Origin: Tomocerus qinae
Taxonomy: Eukaryota; Arthropoda; Collembola; Entomobryomorpha; Tomoceridae
Direction: 5' to 3'
Length of the DNA: 64,000 nucleotides
Assembly (NCBI GenBank): GCA_020055645.1
Contig: CM034547.1
Location: forward strand, 67,056,884 to 67,120,883
A model generated the notes under the pieces. The model did no database searches, was not told the DNA's origin, and saw only the letters and a list, made by a program, of their open reading frames with translations. Position 1 is the first letter of the stretch. Every line of letters begins with the position of its first letter. The position numbers were made by a program, and so were the translations under genes. Below, one piece after another: positions 13,301-27,759 of the stretch.

Positions 13301-14599
13301 CTTAACATGAATGCACTTTGAAAATGTTTGATAAAGGTAGATAGTTTAATGCGATTATGCCATCAAAATGAAAAAAAAACATTACACTTTTGAATTGTTT
13401 TGCATTTTTACAAAAAAATCAATACAATTGCGTATGAAGAAGTCAAATCACACAGGATTTCGACATTAATAATGGATTTAGAATTTCATGAACATGAAGA
13501 GAATATAGCACGAGGATGTTTCATGTAGATAGCACTACATCTTCAGAATAAAATCGTAGCTTTTGGCTGGACTGCTAAATTGCGTAGCTTAACTTTGGCC
13601 CTGTAGCATGGAGCTATCTCTTTGCGTGTGTCATTCAACTATGTCACATATATAGTCCCTGTCGACATTCAGATCGATGAAAGTGTCATTTTTCACGAAA
13701 AGTGGCCAAACGCACAGATTTCATATTAGTAAAACCAGAAACCATCGAATAGTGGCTATGTGTATAAATATTCAGGTGACAGCTGCGTGCTCTAGTTGCT
13801 ACAATAATAATCTTAAGCTTTGAAATGAGAGTCAAACGACGAGAGATACATAAATAAAGGGAAGGGAGGACTACAATAATGGATGTTATCTAAAGTTCAA
13901 ACGTCCATTGCTCGTAAAAAGACAGGCGAAATGACAAACAAAATTGCAATTCCATGTATATACATTACAGTTAATATAGCTAATTTGATTTCAAGATATA
14001 ATGCATATGAGTAGTAGGGTACACAAGGTTTCCTACTACTTACTATAGTTATACTTACTATATACAGTGTGCACAATAAATCAGTTGACGTATACTTTCT
14101 ATATAGTTTTGTTCGGGCATAATTATTGATGTAAGAGGGGAGAAAGTGAGAAATAGTATTCATAATTGCGATATCAAATGCTTTGCTATGCTTTTCTATA
14201 ATTTATGTACATTTGTTTGTCAGTATATTGACAAGCATCACTATATTGCACACGACGCTACTGTTGTGTCCACATAAAGGGAGGATGTAAAAAAATAAGG
14301 AGTCTATTTGGTTCTTCCTTTGCTGGAGGCTTTTCCTTTCTCCGACTTAGCTTAAGCATTATGTAGCCCTAAAATACATATTTACCTTTATGAATATAGG
14401 ACTAAGGATATTATAGATGTAGGTAATAGTATTTGGCTATATAAAATGGGCTAGGATGTGGCCGTCCTATTTATACGTGCGTAGGTGTGAGTGAAAGCAC
14501 ATGCACTCGGTAGTGAAAATACGCGGTTATTGTTATCTTCTTTTAAAACAACTTTCGCTTTAGTCTATCTCGGTATTTTCTCTGTCTGGCTATATAAAG

Positions 14600-15540
14600 A
14601 TACCTCGGTATGTAAATTGTTATAGAGAATGTAGAAATAATGAAATAGGGGAAACTGTATGTACTAGAAAAAAAGCAGCAGAGAAGTGAGAAAAAGTAAA
14701 AGTATGATGTGTAAACACAATAGACCTTAATGCCATGCATTAGACAGAGAATCGGATTCAGTGAGCCATGTCCTACACCACACTGTCTCTTGAAAATATA
14801 TTCTGTAACAAGTAGGAGTAGAGAAAGGAGGTTTTCTCCTTCCTTGCCACACACACAGACTATTGTATGTAGGTGAGGGAGAGAAAGTCGTATGAAAAGA
14901 TATAAATTGTCGACTAAATCCAATCCACTCAACTGACTGCAGTGGAATAACTTTCTCTGCCTTCCAAATCGAAATCAATGCGATGCAACTTTCTCTTCTC
15001 TCACCTATGGGCAAAGTGAGTGTCTCTACTCAAAATGAAACGTATGGTTATTCTAAGTCAACAGAATGTTGACTGTCTCCTTTCCTTAAACGATCTTTCT
15101 CTATTTATATTGGTGCAGGACCAGTGCGAAGGACTAAGTGAGTACGTAAAGACTTGTCCGGAATGGAATAGCACACCAAACACTTCACTTTCACTCCACT
15201 TTCACTCTCGAGTGCAATACCCTCCCTATACAAATATCTACCTGCATTCCCTCCACTTCACCTTTCACGTGTCTCCTCTTATCTTATCTCCACACCAAAG
15301 CTCAACTTATTACTCTACCTCTTCCGCACTATCTCCACATCTAGTATTCTCCAAATCCACTTCCCAACTCTCTCTCGCTAACAATATCACCAGTTATCTC
15401 CGTATAACTATACCCCATTTCAAACAAATTTTAACATCTTTTCCCATACAAATTTTATATTATAACCTTTCCTACCTGTCATTTCCTATTTCTTATTCGC
15501 ACATTCTGCAAAATCCTTCTTCCACATCGCTAACTTTATG
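14600..15540. other. G-to-C skew island
   Basis: By count, 14641-14700 has 16 G and 4 C, while 15181-15240 has 3 G and 22 C. Motif orientation follows the skew: GAGAAAGT at 14881, then ACTTTCTC at 14950 and 14988 and several ACTTTCAC to the right. A 173-codon open frame at 15020-15541 exists because of the pyrimidine-rich composition and is not a convincing gene. Confidence 0.6.
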
Positions 15541-15673
15541 ATCCACTATGCACATCACTCTTTAAGACATAGATAACATTTATTTACATTGGTATAAATT
15601 ATACTTACGCATTCCGAATGAAAGAACTTTTTTCCAACATAATTCTACATTAAAGCAGACGTTATTCTTGCTA

Positions 15674-15739
15674 CTTCACTTTCACCATTTAAAAAATCCC
15701 TCTTTTTGCACTTACAACTATTTTAAGGTGAAAGTGAAG
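15674..15739. repeat. Perfect 13-bp inverted pair of the motif
   Basis: CTTCACTTTCACC at 15674-15686 is the exact complement of GGTGAAAGTGAAG at 15727-15739, with a 40-base spacer. It is another case in which the regional motif is arranged as an inverted pair. Confidence 0.8.
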
Positions 15740-16019
15740 TGAAAATTCAGTGAAGAGCCAAATAAATTTAAGTGTTTTTGTCACGGGAAAAGATTTTCTT
15801 GTTAACATTAGCACAAAAGAAGTGCAATTTGGGGAATATTGTCAATTTTACAAAGAATTGGGGGCCTAAACAGTTATTAAGCGTTTAGTAATTCGATATT
15901 GTAGTTATTAAATCCAAAGAGATATTTTGGATTACATTTTCCTATGCTCTTAAAGGATTATTTTATATTAAAGTAGTATATAAAAAAAGTATTTGGTGTG
16001 CCATATCTGTAAGGAAAGA

Positions 16020-16560
16020 TAAAATGTAAGGTACATTGGGTATAAGGATACAAAAGAGAAAAGTGGAATCAGGATAGAAAGAAGAAAAAGTCAAGTCGAT
16101 TTGAGTCGGGACTGACGAGCGAATTCTCCAATGGGCTACTTTTGTGCTGTGTAGTGTGGCGAGTGGACGAGTCTGGACAAGTAGAGAAATATGTAGCTAA
16201 ATATATAAAAGTGGAGTAGGTTGATATTATATTTATTACTGAATGTATTTCATTTCGTTCTCTTTATGCTCAGTGAGTGAGTCCGTCAGTTCAGGTCAGT
16301 TATATTTTTAGGCTTTATTCCCATCAGCTTAACAGGAGATACAACTCGGCCTGAATTTTTAGAGAGAGAAAGGGCAAGTGAATTTCTCCTTCAACTACCA
16401 CCACTAAATATATCTTACTAATAGATCTGTATTCTCTGCACTGACTATAAATCTATATTACAGTTCTTTCAGCTCTTCCCAGCACACTCTCTATTATGTC
16501 CACCACCACTTATTATTAGTACCATCTATATAGACATCTACACAGTGACCGCAATTTCGC
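16020..16560. other. G-to-C skew island
   Basis: G- and purine-rich plus strand at 16020-16220, C-rich at 16380-16560. Confidence 0.45.
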
Positions 16561-17216
16561 TCGACAGCGTATTTTGTCTTTATTCAGTTCAATACTAAAA
16601 TAAAGTATAATAAAACAGTGCAATTACGTTTATCCGTTTTTAAAATTTTACCCTTTCATTTTACTGAATTTTCACACAATCCTAAGCTTAGGTTTACATT
16701 AAAAATTCGGCAAAATTGGTCGACGTGGAAAATCTGACTCAAAAAATTGGATAAAAATTCGTTAAAATTTGTCAAAATAAGTGGTTAGAGAGACAATTGG
16801 AAATGCCAAATTTATTTTGAGATTGTTAGCACAAATAAAGTAAAAGTACGATGTCTACTGATTTCTGACCATACAGTATAAACGATGTAGTTGGGAGAAA
16901 GCAAAGATATAAGTACATAAGTGCCATACGTAGACATAGAGAAAGTTTATACTAGAGAGTATGTTGAGGAGAAAGTCTAGTTTTGAGTTCTATTCTATTT
17001 CCATTTGCTATCATTGTAGTGCAACCTTTCGTCATTCTTATATGCTTAGAATGAAATAACTTTTTGGCTCTTCTTCTTCATGTCTGTCATGTCAGGTCTG
17101 TTCCTTTCACTCTCTACTTCCCTTTCCTATATATAATATCATATACCATTTCAGCCCAGTGACTTTCTCCGAGTTCCTATTCGATTGCTTTGTTTTGAGC
17201 AAACTGGACACATGCT

Positions 17217-17300
17217 ACAGATAGATATAGATAGAAGGTTATCTATCTGTCTGTATATAATCTATTAAAAGAATATATATATATGTATATATAATCTATA
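17217..17300. repeat. Simple ATAG/TA repeat
   Basis: A GATA-like run (agatatagatagatag pattern with its complement atctatctgtctg) is followed by a TA-rich run and a second complement. A microsatellite with local self-complementarity and no gene. Confidence 0.6.
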
Positions 17301-17329
17301 AATGATTAGAGCAAAGCAGTGAAATATTA

Positions 17330-18440
17330 TGAGGATCATTTCTAAAAATTTGGCTTTTGTATTTTTATATTATCGAAAGTCTCTCAGCGGGATTAGCAGA
17401 GTAGGAAAGTCAATTGAATTGAAGTCTATGGGACTTGGTGTGCTGTGGGAATTTTTCTAGGGCGAGAACAAACAAACCTTCGGACAATTTTCTTAAGCTG
17501 TCTATAGGGAATTAGTATAGTAGGACGGGTATATATGTTAGTTATAAATACATGAGATAATTCTCCGAATAGAATACAAATAGTGGTAAAGAAACAATTT
17601 CTATGAATTTATTGTGTGGTGTAAAGTGTATCTGGAATTCGGAAACAACCTGTTTTTTTAGTTGGTGAAAGGAGAGGACAAGAGCAGACAGCGAACCTTC
17701 ACTGAATTGAACTCTCATTTTTCTTAGAGACACAGGCCACGTTGTGTATTGTAGCTATATACGGGGGAATGTCTAGAAAATATTTCTAGTGTATAATGGG
17801 AATTTATTTGGGAAAGACTTTCACTACTACCAGTCCACTGGACCAGTGGTGAGTAAACTAAGGAGAGAGAAAGTCTTCTTAATACTACATAGATATATAG
17901 AGCAATTCATCCTTCTTATAGGGTAGATATAGTGGAGAAAGTGGTAGCTAGCGAGATCAGACCGAGAAAGCCAGAGCAACGAGATGAAGGAGACCAGAGC
18001 AGTTGAGTAGAGTTCAACTTTCTTTCCCTTTGGACGAGAAATTCGAAGAAAGTAAATGGATTAGAGATTCGTTTGGTGAATACGGATATCCATCCGGAGA
18101 TTCCCAGAGCAAAGAACATCGCACACTCAAACTATATAAATAATACCCGAACTTTCCTCCACACACAAATATATTTCTCTATTGACATCCTTTCTTTCTC
18201 GACTCTACTGACTCACTCTCCCCTGAATCAGCAGTCATAATAAACGTACATATTGGATCCGACTCAACTTATATCTTTTACTTATGTGTACTTCTATTTA
18301 TGTTACAGCCCACTATCTTCTACTGCCCTACATCTGACTGTTACAGTTTCTATTCAAACTCCGTTTGTATTACATCCCATCGGTTCACATTACATCTCCA
18401 CCCTTTTCAAATGCTCATCTATAGCTACCCAGACGTGGTT
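17330..18440. other. G-to-C skew island (clearest example)
   Basis: 17401-17460 has 19 G and 5 C; 18181-18240 has 6 G and 20 C. GAGAAAGT at 17867 and 17935 lies on the left; ACTTTC forms lie on the right (near 18150 and 18195). No reading frame in it resembles a protein family. Confidence 0.6.
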
Positions 18441-19149
18441 CAATGCTACCAATAAATATCAGAATGAATTCAATTAAATTGTATAAAAATAATTGGACAA
18501 TTTGACTATGGATATTTTTCGTATATAAATCACAAAATTGATATTGTATAGATTTAAAGTAATGCTATTAAAATTCTAGATTACATATTAATTTCTATTT
18601 CAAACATTAAAATAAATTTGATAGCCTTCTATATGATTGAATACTTGTGGGTATGACTTTTGATACGTCCAGTTGTTTCAATATGAACTGATTTTGAAAA
18701 CCACTGTAACAGCATATAACATATAATAATAGTATGTACACAAGAGTATAGGCTATAGGAGTTTCGGATAGCTGAGAACACTTATTTATCTTAGGAATGC
18801 TACATTACTACCGATTTCCGATCCAGTATGATACATCTATACAAAGAAAATGAATTCAGTCGAGTTCTAGTTGATCTAAGGAAGTAAAGACAAAGTATTC
18901 TGAAGGGAGATCTTCTCAAATGAAGAGCAGCCAAACTAAACCATGCATCAATAAGTCAAATCTTTAATAACACAACTTCTCATGCTTTACTCTTCAACTT
19001 AATTCTATGGTTTATATACTCACGCATATATAGATCTTATACTTGTACCAAATGATTAATGTCTGCTCTACACATATAAATAAAATATAAACAGTGGTAT
19101 CGTCTGCAAAAGTGTATTTTCGCGATAGTGCAAAAAGAAAAGTAGTATT

Positions 19150-19600
19150 GAAAAACAGAGTAAACAGAAAAAGTGAGCAGGATGATGTTCAAGATTAAAG
19201 GGAGACATATGGTAGGCTACGAAATTCTAAAAGTGATGAGACAAGTGTGCAGAGTTGTCTCACCCAAAAAAGGAGACAGAGGAACCATTCATTTCAGAGT
19301 CCCTTCATCTGTTCACATCATCACATCACATCGTGTATCATTTCCTCTTTTTTTACTTTCTCTCAGTCACAAGAAAAAATTCTAGGAATCCATACCAGAT
19401 TACTTACAACACGTTGCGTAGTGCCCGTTCCTCCGCATGCCGTGCGTCAATGTAGTCTGACATGATTTCTCACAATATCACCCAGTCTCCCTTGTCATCT
19501 GTCATGTTATTGGCTTATGCGGTGTGAACTAATGCATCACGTTATTGATATCTTTCTCCCCTCCACCAAAATAACCTGTCACTATTTTATACCATTTTAA
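19150..19600. other. G-to-C skew island
   Basis: G-rich at 19150-19260, C-rich at 19290-19600, with ACTTTCTC at 19355 in the C-rich half. Confidence 0.45.
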
Positions 19601-22129
19601 TACTATTGTACTCTAATCTAAGGATGGGTTTCTACTAATAGTAGAGGACATTTAGGAAAACTTCGAATATTATTTCTTGCTCATAGCTTCGAATATTCAA
19701 AATTCATTGAAAAGATAAAAATTGAATTCCTGTAGGTTGTAATCGATGGAAAAAGGTGAATATTGATTTTCTTCAATGTTTTGAAAATAAATTAATTCAG
19801 CCTGTCAAGTATTTCCAAATATTTTCTAATTAATTGCTTTTTGTATAAAACATTTATAAATGTTTGCATTTTCAAAATTCCTAGCATTGAATGTTCTAGA
19901 CAGAAATAGAGCAAAAGTTTGTCATGTAGTAGCGAAAAATTTAAAGTGTTGTGCTCCAAACGGAAACCCGACCTTAACTCATACCATATACTATGCGGTG
20001 TATAGGTACCTATGAGATTAAATGTACGTACTATTCATATGTACTGTGATATTTGGTAGTACACAAAGCTAGTTCAGATAACATCTAGATCATTTCATTA
20101 GTATTAATATTTTGATGCACTGTGTGCAGTAGTGGCCAGAACTCAAGAAGGTAGACACTTGAGTAGTTCATGCACTTTTCCATTACAAGAAAGACAAATA
20201 GGACGGTGGATGTCGAAAAACGCATTCGCAACTGTATATTTGTACAGTACAAGCTGGGTAAACGTCCGAGTATCGATTAGAGTCAAATCGAACTTCTGCG
20301 TGTAAATATTTGGTGTAAAAATGCAAACATGTGTGTGTACTCTTCTGGTTGTCTACTTTTCATGCGATGCACCTGTATGCCCATCAATCTGATAAGTAAA
20401 GTGGCCTGTCTGACTGTAATAATACGGTATTCTTCATCGCACATAAATACCCCACTTATCTAACTAGTAAGTAGTTTACCTAACTCGCTATTGTGGTGAG
20501 TAGGTGCTTACTATGGTCCTACAGGTTGTATTGTATTGCATTTACTACTCTATAGGTAGATTAAACTAATAGTCAACTACCTATACCTTAATGGAAGCTT
20601 AAGGACTGTTTACACAGCTAAACCGACGTTGCTACAAATATATTCTCCTTCACCGTTATTTTATTCAATGCAAACGCTCATTCATTTTGTATCAGTGTGA
20701 TTCATTTTTGTTTTGAAGCTCGGTTTGTATTAAAACACCCCGGAATGTTCAGTTTTTCAGTTTTCGCATATAAAATAAAGTGCTCATTATGCATAAGGGT
20801 TTTAATAAGCTTCCGCACATAGAATTCCGTAATCGTTTCATCCGAAAACGTCTTGAGTTTCAATATTTTGCCGATGTGCTTTGATACAAACTGGTTTTCT
20901 ATACATTAATACCTACTACTATATGGGAGGGCGGGTTATAAGTAAAAAAAGGGTAAGAGAATGTAGAAAATGATACAAATACAGAAGCAAGAGTCACTTA
21001 ATAGTCCCTTAAACGTGAATTAAATTGCCATGAAATTAATGCTTGTCTTTATTTAGAATAAATTATGGTAACAGCTGACGCTTAATGGAGTCTGGTTATA
21101 GAAATATGGATTTATGAAGGTCATGCAATGGAGCTAAAGGGAACAGAACTTGCATGGTGACCAGTTTGTTTTACGGCCCTATTATTATCAGTAATAAAAT
21201 TCTTAACCTTGTCGGGGATTTTATGATTCTTTTAATACACAGGACATAAAAAATAATGCTTCGGTCTACTCCGACGTCTAGGTTTTAACATGTAAGGAAT
21301 TCCACGTGTTACAGTACAAGTCCTACATTTTTCATTACTTGACGTAATGCATCAAAATAACCGAGTTCCGTCCTGGAAGATCTGTATTTCTTTGATTTAT
21401 GCGTATAAGTGCACTTTGAAAGGATGCTGCATCGTGTAGCGTAATTTGTAGTACATCAGTAGTGTACCTGTGTTGCCTTTTATCTGAAAAATGCTATTCA
21501 TTATGTATAACTGCACCATTTATTCCCAGGGAGAAATATCAGTATGTCGTCACTTATCAATACGAGTTAGGAAGAAAAGTGGGGCAAACGAGCTGCCTAG
21601 TACAACATCAACAGAGAAAATATTATGAAAAAGATATAACGAACTTTCATTTTTAACCTGCTTTTTTATTTACTAGTATATACGCTACTTACTGCATCTT
21701 CACAAATTTTTATACCATTTTAGTAGGCCATGTAGTTATATTGGCATGAATTATTTGTACACACGTACAACATAATATGCAGTATAAGACGTGTAGTACT
21801 AGACGTTAAGAATATGATGCAACATTTATGGAACCCATAATGTTTTACATAAGATTCTATCTGCTCGGAAACTACTACAGGGTGTTCATATTCTTCTTGC
21901 CATCAAATCTACGTCGACTCCCAATTTCAAAATTGCAATTACAGCTTTTCAACATTTGCCAATTTAATGCCTAATCGTATAGGATATTTTAAGAATTCCT
22001 TGCCAATTGATTGGCAGAGAAATGAAAATCGTCAATGTAGAATAGCATGTTCTTTCAAATTATGACAAGACTTTTGCGTTGAATATCAAATATTTGCTGT
22101 AGGGGGGTGACAATACTTTATGGACACTG

Positions 22130-22830
22130 TGCATGAACGTCGTGAATTGATGTACGGAGTCTATATAGAAGGAGATGATTTAATTCTGAAATTGGAGAGG
22201 AGAGAGACAATGTGAACATTAAGGAGTACATGACATCATTAAATAAGTAGCTGAAATGTTGCAAGCTGCGTGGAATTTTTTCAAATTGATATCATTGGTA
22301 AATGTACATGAGCGGAATGGGAAAAATGAGACTGGGAACGTAACCCGATAGGTTCCAACTGGCAGAGCATAAGGGCTAGTAATGGACGATGTAGTTGGGA
22401 TATAGAGAGAGGATGCTACGGCGTGCCACTGAGTGTCATGCCCAGTGCTAATAACGTTAGTAAGTAAGTAGGCGACAGAGAAGAAGGGATAGAATCCCCA
22501 GTGAACTTTCATCCTAGTTTTTTCATTGACAGAGATGGATTGCATGGCAAAGTTCACACCAGGTGCGATGCAAGTGCAAATAATCCCTATCTTCACTGCA
22601 GACGAAGTGAGAGTGAAAGGAGCTCAACTAAAGACTTTGCAATACAAAAACGAAAAGAACTGAATACTCCGCCGTTTGGTTAGATACTCACTTCTCCCTG
22701 AAGATCCATACTCCTAAAGAATGTATTACTCTCTGTATTGTACTCTACATTGATATTTACAATACACCGTACACCTCACAATACCACCCACCCTTCTGTC
22801 AACACTACTACAGTATGTAACACATAAATC
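22130..22830. other. G-to-C skew island
   Basis: G-rich at 22130-22460 (about 17 G to 5 C in 22141-22200), C-rich at 22680-22830 (about 20 C to 3 G in 22741-22790). Confidence 0.5.
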
Positions 22831-23119
22831 TACAACATTTTGCTTTCGCCAACATTTTCCAAACAAATAATATCTATTCTGGGAAATGTATTAATTTTTC
22901 ATCTACTCTCTCTTTACTTTGTGGTAGCTGTATTATATATATTGGTAGTATTTTTGGGATTGCTAAATCCACTAACATTTGGTCATGATCTAATTTAAAC
23001 GGTGTTTAATTACTATACGAAATGCAAACATGTAACAAAATTCCTTAGAATGTAAATATGTATCATTAAATGTAAAATAAAACTTTTCAGAAGGAATATA
23101 ATTTGCGCCATTTTTAAGT

Positions 23120-23560
23120 AAGTACCTCTTTTGAAGAAAGGAGGCTGGTTATTGAGGTTACGTTGCATAGAAAATAAAAGTGGGATGGATGATGTGAGTC
23201 ATACTGTATGTTTGAAATCTGTCCATCAGTATGCATGTAGTAAGTTGATATTAAATACAGTACCTATTGATGGAGACTCTCTGAGTGGTAATATAATGTA
23301 TTATTTGGTGTTCCTATTTAGCAGACTCCTATATAGATCCAAATAGCGTAGTTGTGTTGAGTAAGGGAAGACATGAGAATGGATGTAAGGAATGTAGGGA
23401 CACGAGAGCCTATTTCCATTGTGTGTACATATTTATGAGATTGCTACACTACATTACACACTCCTGCCTTTCTCCATGTGTTCCCTCTGCACAGCATTTC
23501 CCACTCGCTCAACAGCTTTCTTTTCTATTTTCGTCCATCTAATAACCTACCTACGTATTT
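23120..23560. other. G-to-C skew island
   Basis: G-rich at 23130-23410 and C-rich at 23440-23560 (about 24 C to 5 G in 23461-23520). Confidence 0.5.
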
Positions 23561-24306
23561 ACTGCATACCAGCTATAGGGAATAGGGAACTATTTACTTC
23601 AAGTAACCCAACGTACGGTTAAGCTAAAGTTAAGCCAACAAGAGCACTGCACTGATAAGTATCTTCAAAAGGTGTAAAGTGAATTTTCCTGGGAAAATCT
23701 TCACAATGTCTTTATCAACACAAAATCCTCTACTCTCAGCTGAATTGAACTGTACAAATTATTCTCTCTCTATAATGCATCGCACACTTTCCCTGCAGAT
23801 TCAACCCATAATGTTACAGACGCGTATTTTCGCTTTCTACAATAATACCTACGACCAATATAGACATTATATCAGTACAAATAAAAACAACCTATAGAAA
23901 ACCTTTTGAGTGACGATGTAGTAAAATCGTACGATAAAATTGAAATTATAGATTGCTTATAAAATAAATAACAATTAATTCTTTCCATATTTTATACTGT
24001 GATTTTTCAATAGATTTTTCACTTTCACCGGTTAAAAAAATTAGCGCAAAACACTAAAAGAATCCGAAATTGAAAAGTTTTTATCAATTGACGTGGTGAA
24101 AGCCCGGGGAAATTCTGAAATGGAAGGGAAAAGGTGTACTAAACTGTCCTAAAAATTCATCATGTAGCGTTAAAAGATTGACCAACAAAATAAAAAATTC
24201 TTAAAAATGGGAGAACAATTCTCTGTGGTATTCTTGACATAATGTGCAATACTATATATTGTAACTACGACTATAACTAGTTATATATATAGTCAGAAAT
24301 ACATAT

Positions 24307-24363
24307 TATGTGGTTAAAGTCAGATCTACCTATGTGGTTATAGTCAGATCTACCTATGTGGTA
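24307..24363. repeat. Short tandem repeat, 24-bp unit
   Basis: Two full copies and a partial third of a unit that begins TATGTGGTTA and ends CAGATCTACC. The copies differ at one base. Confidence 0.8.
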
Positions 24364-24419
24364 AGTTAGTGCAGGGTGGTAATGTAATTTCAATAAAGAA
24401 ATGAGGATGCATGTCCTGT

Positions 24420-24740
24420 CAATTGAAGCGTTGCAGTATAAATATGTGCAAATTGAATGTACAAGGGAGAACGGCATGTAGACATGGGTCGTGCATATAT
24501 TTAGTGGAAAAAGGAGAGAAGGTGAAAGTGACAAAAGTGAAGAGTGCTTGAGCACAGAGAAAAGATCTCATGGAGCTCACGATGAGTTGAATCCATCCAT
24601 TCACGTCTATTGTGTTCTGCGTTGTCGTGTTTTCAATACTCAAGTCAACTGGGCTGAAGCCATAAGGAACGACGCTCTAACTAAACAACACGCTCCGTGT
24701 GACAACTCAACCGAGACTCTCTGAATATCATATCTGTAGG
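24420..24740. other. G-to-C skew island
   Basis: G-rich at 24420-24550 with GGTGAAAGTGAC, then C-richer sequence at 24600-24740. Confidence 0.4.
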
Positions 24741-27700
24741 TGAAAGTTCACATCCCATTTTGGCAGACGACCCAATAAACTCTTTAGTTCTATCAATACC
24801 ATTTATTACTCAAGAATTGTCATAAGTACAAACAACCTGTCAAACGGATGTAAAAATGGTAGCGGTTTTCTGGATTCAAATACCCCTCAGTATAGGTTAA
24901 TGTATCATAATGAATTCTTACTTTAGAACCGAGTTTAGGGTGGAACAGTTCCATTATGGAAACTTTCCCAATTCCCGTGGGTGAGATAATAAAAAAGAGT
25001 GGTAGGCAAAAAGTCGGAAGTTCATTCGGGATTAAGTGGGAAGGTTCAATGTTAGCAGCAACTTTCCCATTATTCCCAATTCGCATGGGAACTTTTTATA
25101 TTATCTCTGTAAACTTTCAATGCGGGAATTGGGAAGTATTGAAACCGTGTTTTGAAGAAGAGTGTCCACATGCAAATGGACAGACAGACAGACTAACATA
25201 CTATTCTTATGGAGTAGATTACCGCTACTTTAACGAATCATATTATGACCCAAGTGGACCATCTTCACATTTTTCTGATATTTTGTTTTTGTTTGAATGT
25301 GTTGAATTGTCAAGTATGGTTGAGAGAGGCTAATGTATATTAAAAAGAGACACTTTCATTAAATGGCTTACCTCAGGATGGAAATAATGGGAAGTTCTTG
25401 TGGTTTGACTTTTGCGGTTTTCTGGCTCTGCGCTTTTTTCATGAAGGTTCGGAACACTTAGAAGTAAATGGGAAGAGTGCGCAATCTTTAACGGTGATGC
25501 CATCATATCATGCTTTTTGAGTAATGTATAGCTTTTATGTTTTCTGCAGGTGATCAAGCAAGCACTTTGACTTCCACCCAATAATAATTAACTGTGTAAG
25601 TACCAGGAACTGCACAATTAATGTTTTACAAAGGTATAAGTGTTACAGTTTCGAATCTCTATAGTTTATAGTGCGTGAGTAGAAGTTTTATTAGTTTAGC
25701 ATAATATGCTATAATGCTGTAAATGGAGAAAGTAATTACAAATTATTTTATTTGAATTTTTTCACTTCATGGATTTGAGAGTTTGTTTTAGTAGTGGGTC
25801 GTTAAAATGTGTTTGGTGCTGAAGTTGTTGGGAGAGGATAAGTGCGGGTTAAAGTTCTAGTTGATGCTTAAAGTTTCTATTGGACTAGATTACTGGAAAA
25901 GTCGAAAGTGTGTGAAAGAAAGTTAATAATAAGTAGAAGAGTAGTAATTTTTTAGTGGTGGCACTTTGTAAGAAGAGGAAGGGAAGAGGAAATCCTATCG
26001 GCTTATCATCCAACACACTACAAGCACACAAGAGAAAGATAGAGCGACCACAGTAGATCAGTGGGGAAAGTGAGTGGGCCAAGTGAAGTCGACAGGAGAA
26101 AATAGTCGGCCTGCACTGATGCGACTTTTACTTCACTTTCACTAGATAAAATAATGAATTGTATTTTGAAAACCTGCAATGCTTTCACTGCAGTTCTAGT
26201 TTAACGGCTTCCTTGGGACGATTAGCAACTGTCTCTTTAACAGTGCCTGTAAATTGCTACTTTCTCCCTTTAATATCTGTTTTGGTTTTCACAACAATAG
26301 TTTATTATCCTTAGCCAATTCCTAATTCTGGAATATTTACAAAAGTTTTTAGAGTGTGTCCTGATATAAAGAGTTTGAAAATTTTCTCCAAGTTTTTTTA
26401 GTCTGTTTTTTGAAGTCCAACTTTGGAAGCAACGAACTTTTCTTTTACTCGTCCTAGAGCTACTTATAGTTACCACTAAAGGAGTAAATACTGCAGAAAG
26501 CAGAGAGAAAAATGAAGGATTTGGAGGGCGTTAGCCTTCGTTATTGTCTTCCACTTTCTTTCTAGTTCTACTCGGGGCTACGGTAGAGTGGCTTGGAAAA
26601 GATTCCAAATATAACCAAAAATTCAACTGGAGAAAGTACGTGGAATTAGGTGCAGTGAAGATGCAAATAGGTTTCTGTCCGGAGTTTTCTCTTATTATTT
26701 GTGCAGGGGTATGTGTTAGATATAGTCTTACAGGTTAGTGCAGTAAGAAGAAAATAGAAAGGAAAACAAAGTCCTTTACTTTCTCCGGAGTGAAAGTCCT
26801 AAAGTTTTTCTTTCACGATTTGAGTTTCTTTGAAGACTTTGTGCGTTGGCAGAGTTGATGCTTTGGTTTGGTTTAGTTTCGTTTAGCTTGGCTGGCTCAT
26901 TTCCTTCCTTCCTCAGACTTCGTTTACTTTCTCCTATATGTAGGTAAGTAAGTACAGTGAGTGTGAGTCTCAAGAAAGTTAAAAGACAACTTCTAAATTT
27001 AAGAAACTTAAACTAAATAGAAAGTAAATCGCCACAGTTCATTTTTCATCCTTTTCACTGTATAAACAGTTAAAATCTCGTTTCATTTAGTTAGTTGCTA
27101 AAGTGGGGAGAAAGATGTGGAGATACCCAAATGTGCTATATACTAAGTCATCAGTGTTCATTTGGATCTTTTGTCTTGTCAATTATTATTAGGCAAGACG
27201 AAGGACTACAAAACATATCCGTATGTCCAGAAACACTTTCTCTCCCTATCAATTTACTTTAACTCAGTTAATTTTACAGGACGGCTGAATTCTTTGAGGA
27301 AAATCAAATCAATCAGAAGATGTTTCTTGGTTGAGTGACGTCCCGTATTTTCTCTTTAGTAGTACTCTCACTTCAGCTTTCTTTACACGTGTCCGAAGCT
27401 TTTCGTAATAATAGTCAAGTCCATTCTGGTGTAGTAGTTAGTTGGAGTCCAGACACAGTCAAGTCTTTAAGAAAAATTAGAGTTTCTGTCAGACGAGCGA
27501 TATCGATAGCTTACTCGACAAGTCTACTTAATAACTTTCACTTTCACCAACTCTCGTTCTTTCTCCGCACTGGGAAATTCTCCTTTCCCGATAAATAGTT
27601 GCGGTGTACGGGAGATAACAACAAAACTTGTGTTAGTGTCTTCCTCTCAGGAATGTGCATAAGTAAAATATGTACAGCTTAGTAGAGCCACCGGCTTGTC

Positions 27701-27759
27701 CGTTCTACTTTCTCTTAGCTTTCTAATATTGTTCAGTAGCGGCTAAAATATTTATCAGT

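Noticed and set aside
15020-15541. 173-codon open frame on the plus strand
   Set aside because: The frame follows a pyrimidine-rich skewed stretch, is dominated by Ser, Leu, His, Thr and Tyr, and resembles no family. It is composition, not coding.
24956-25333. 125-codon open frame
   Set aside because: No recognisable domain and no flanking gene structure. It overlaps local inverted repeats of TTCCCAATTCCC words.
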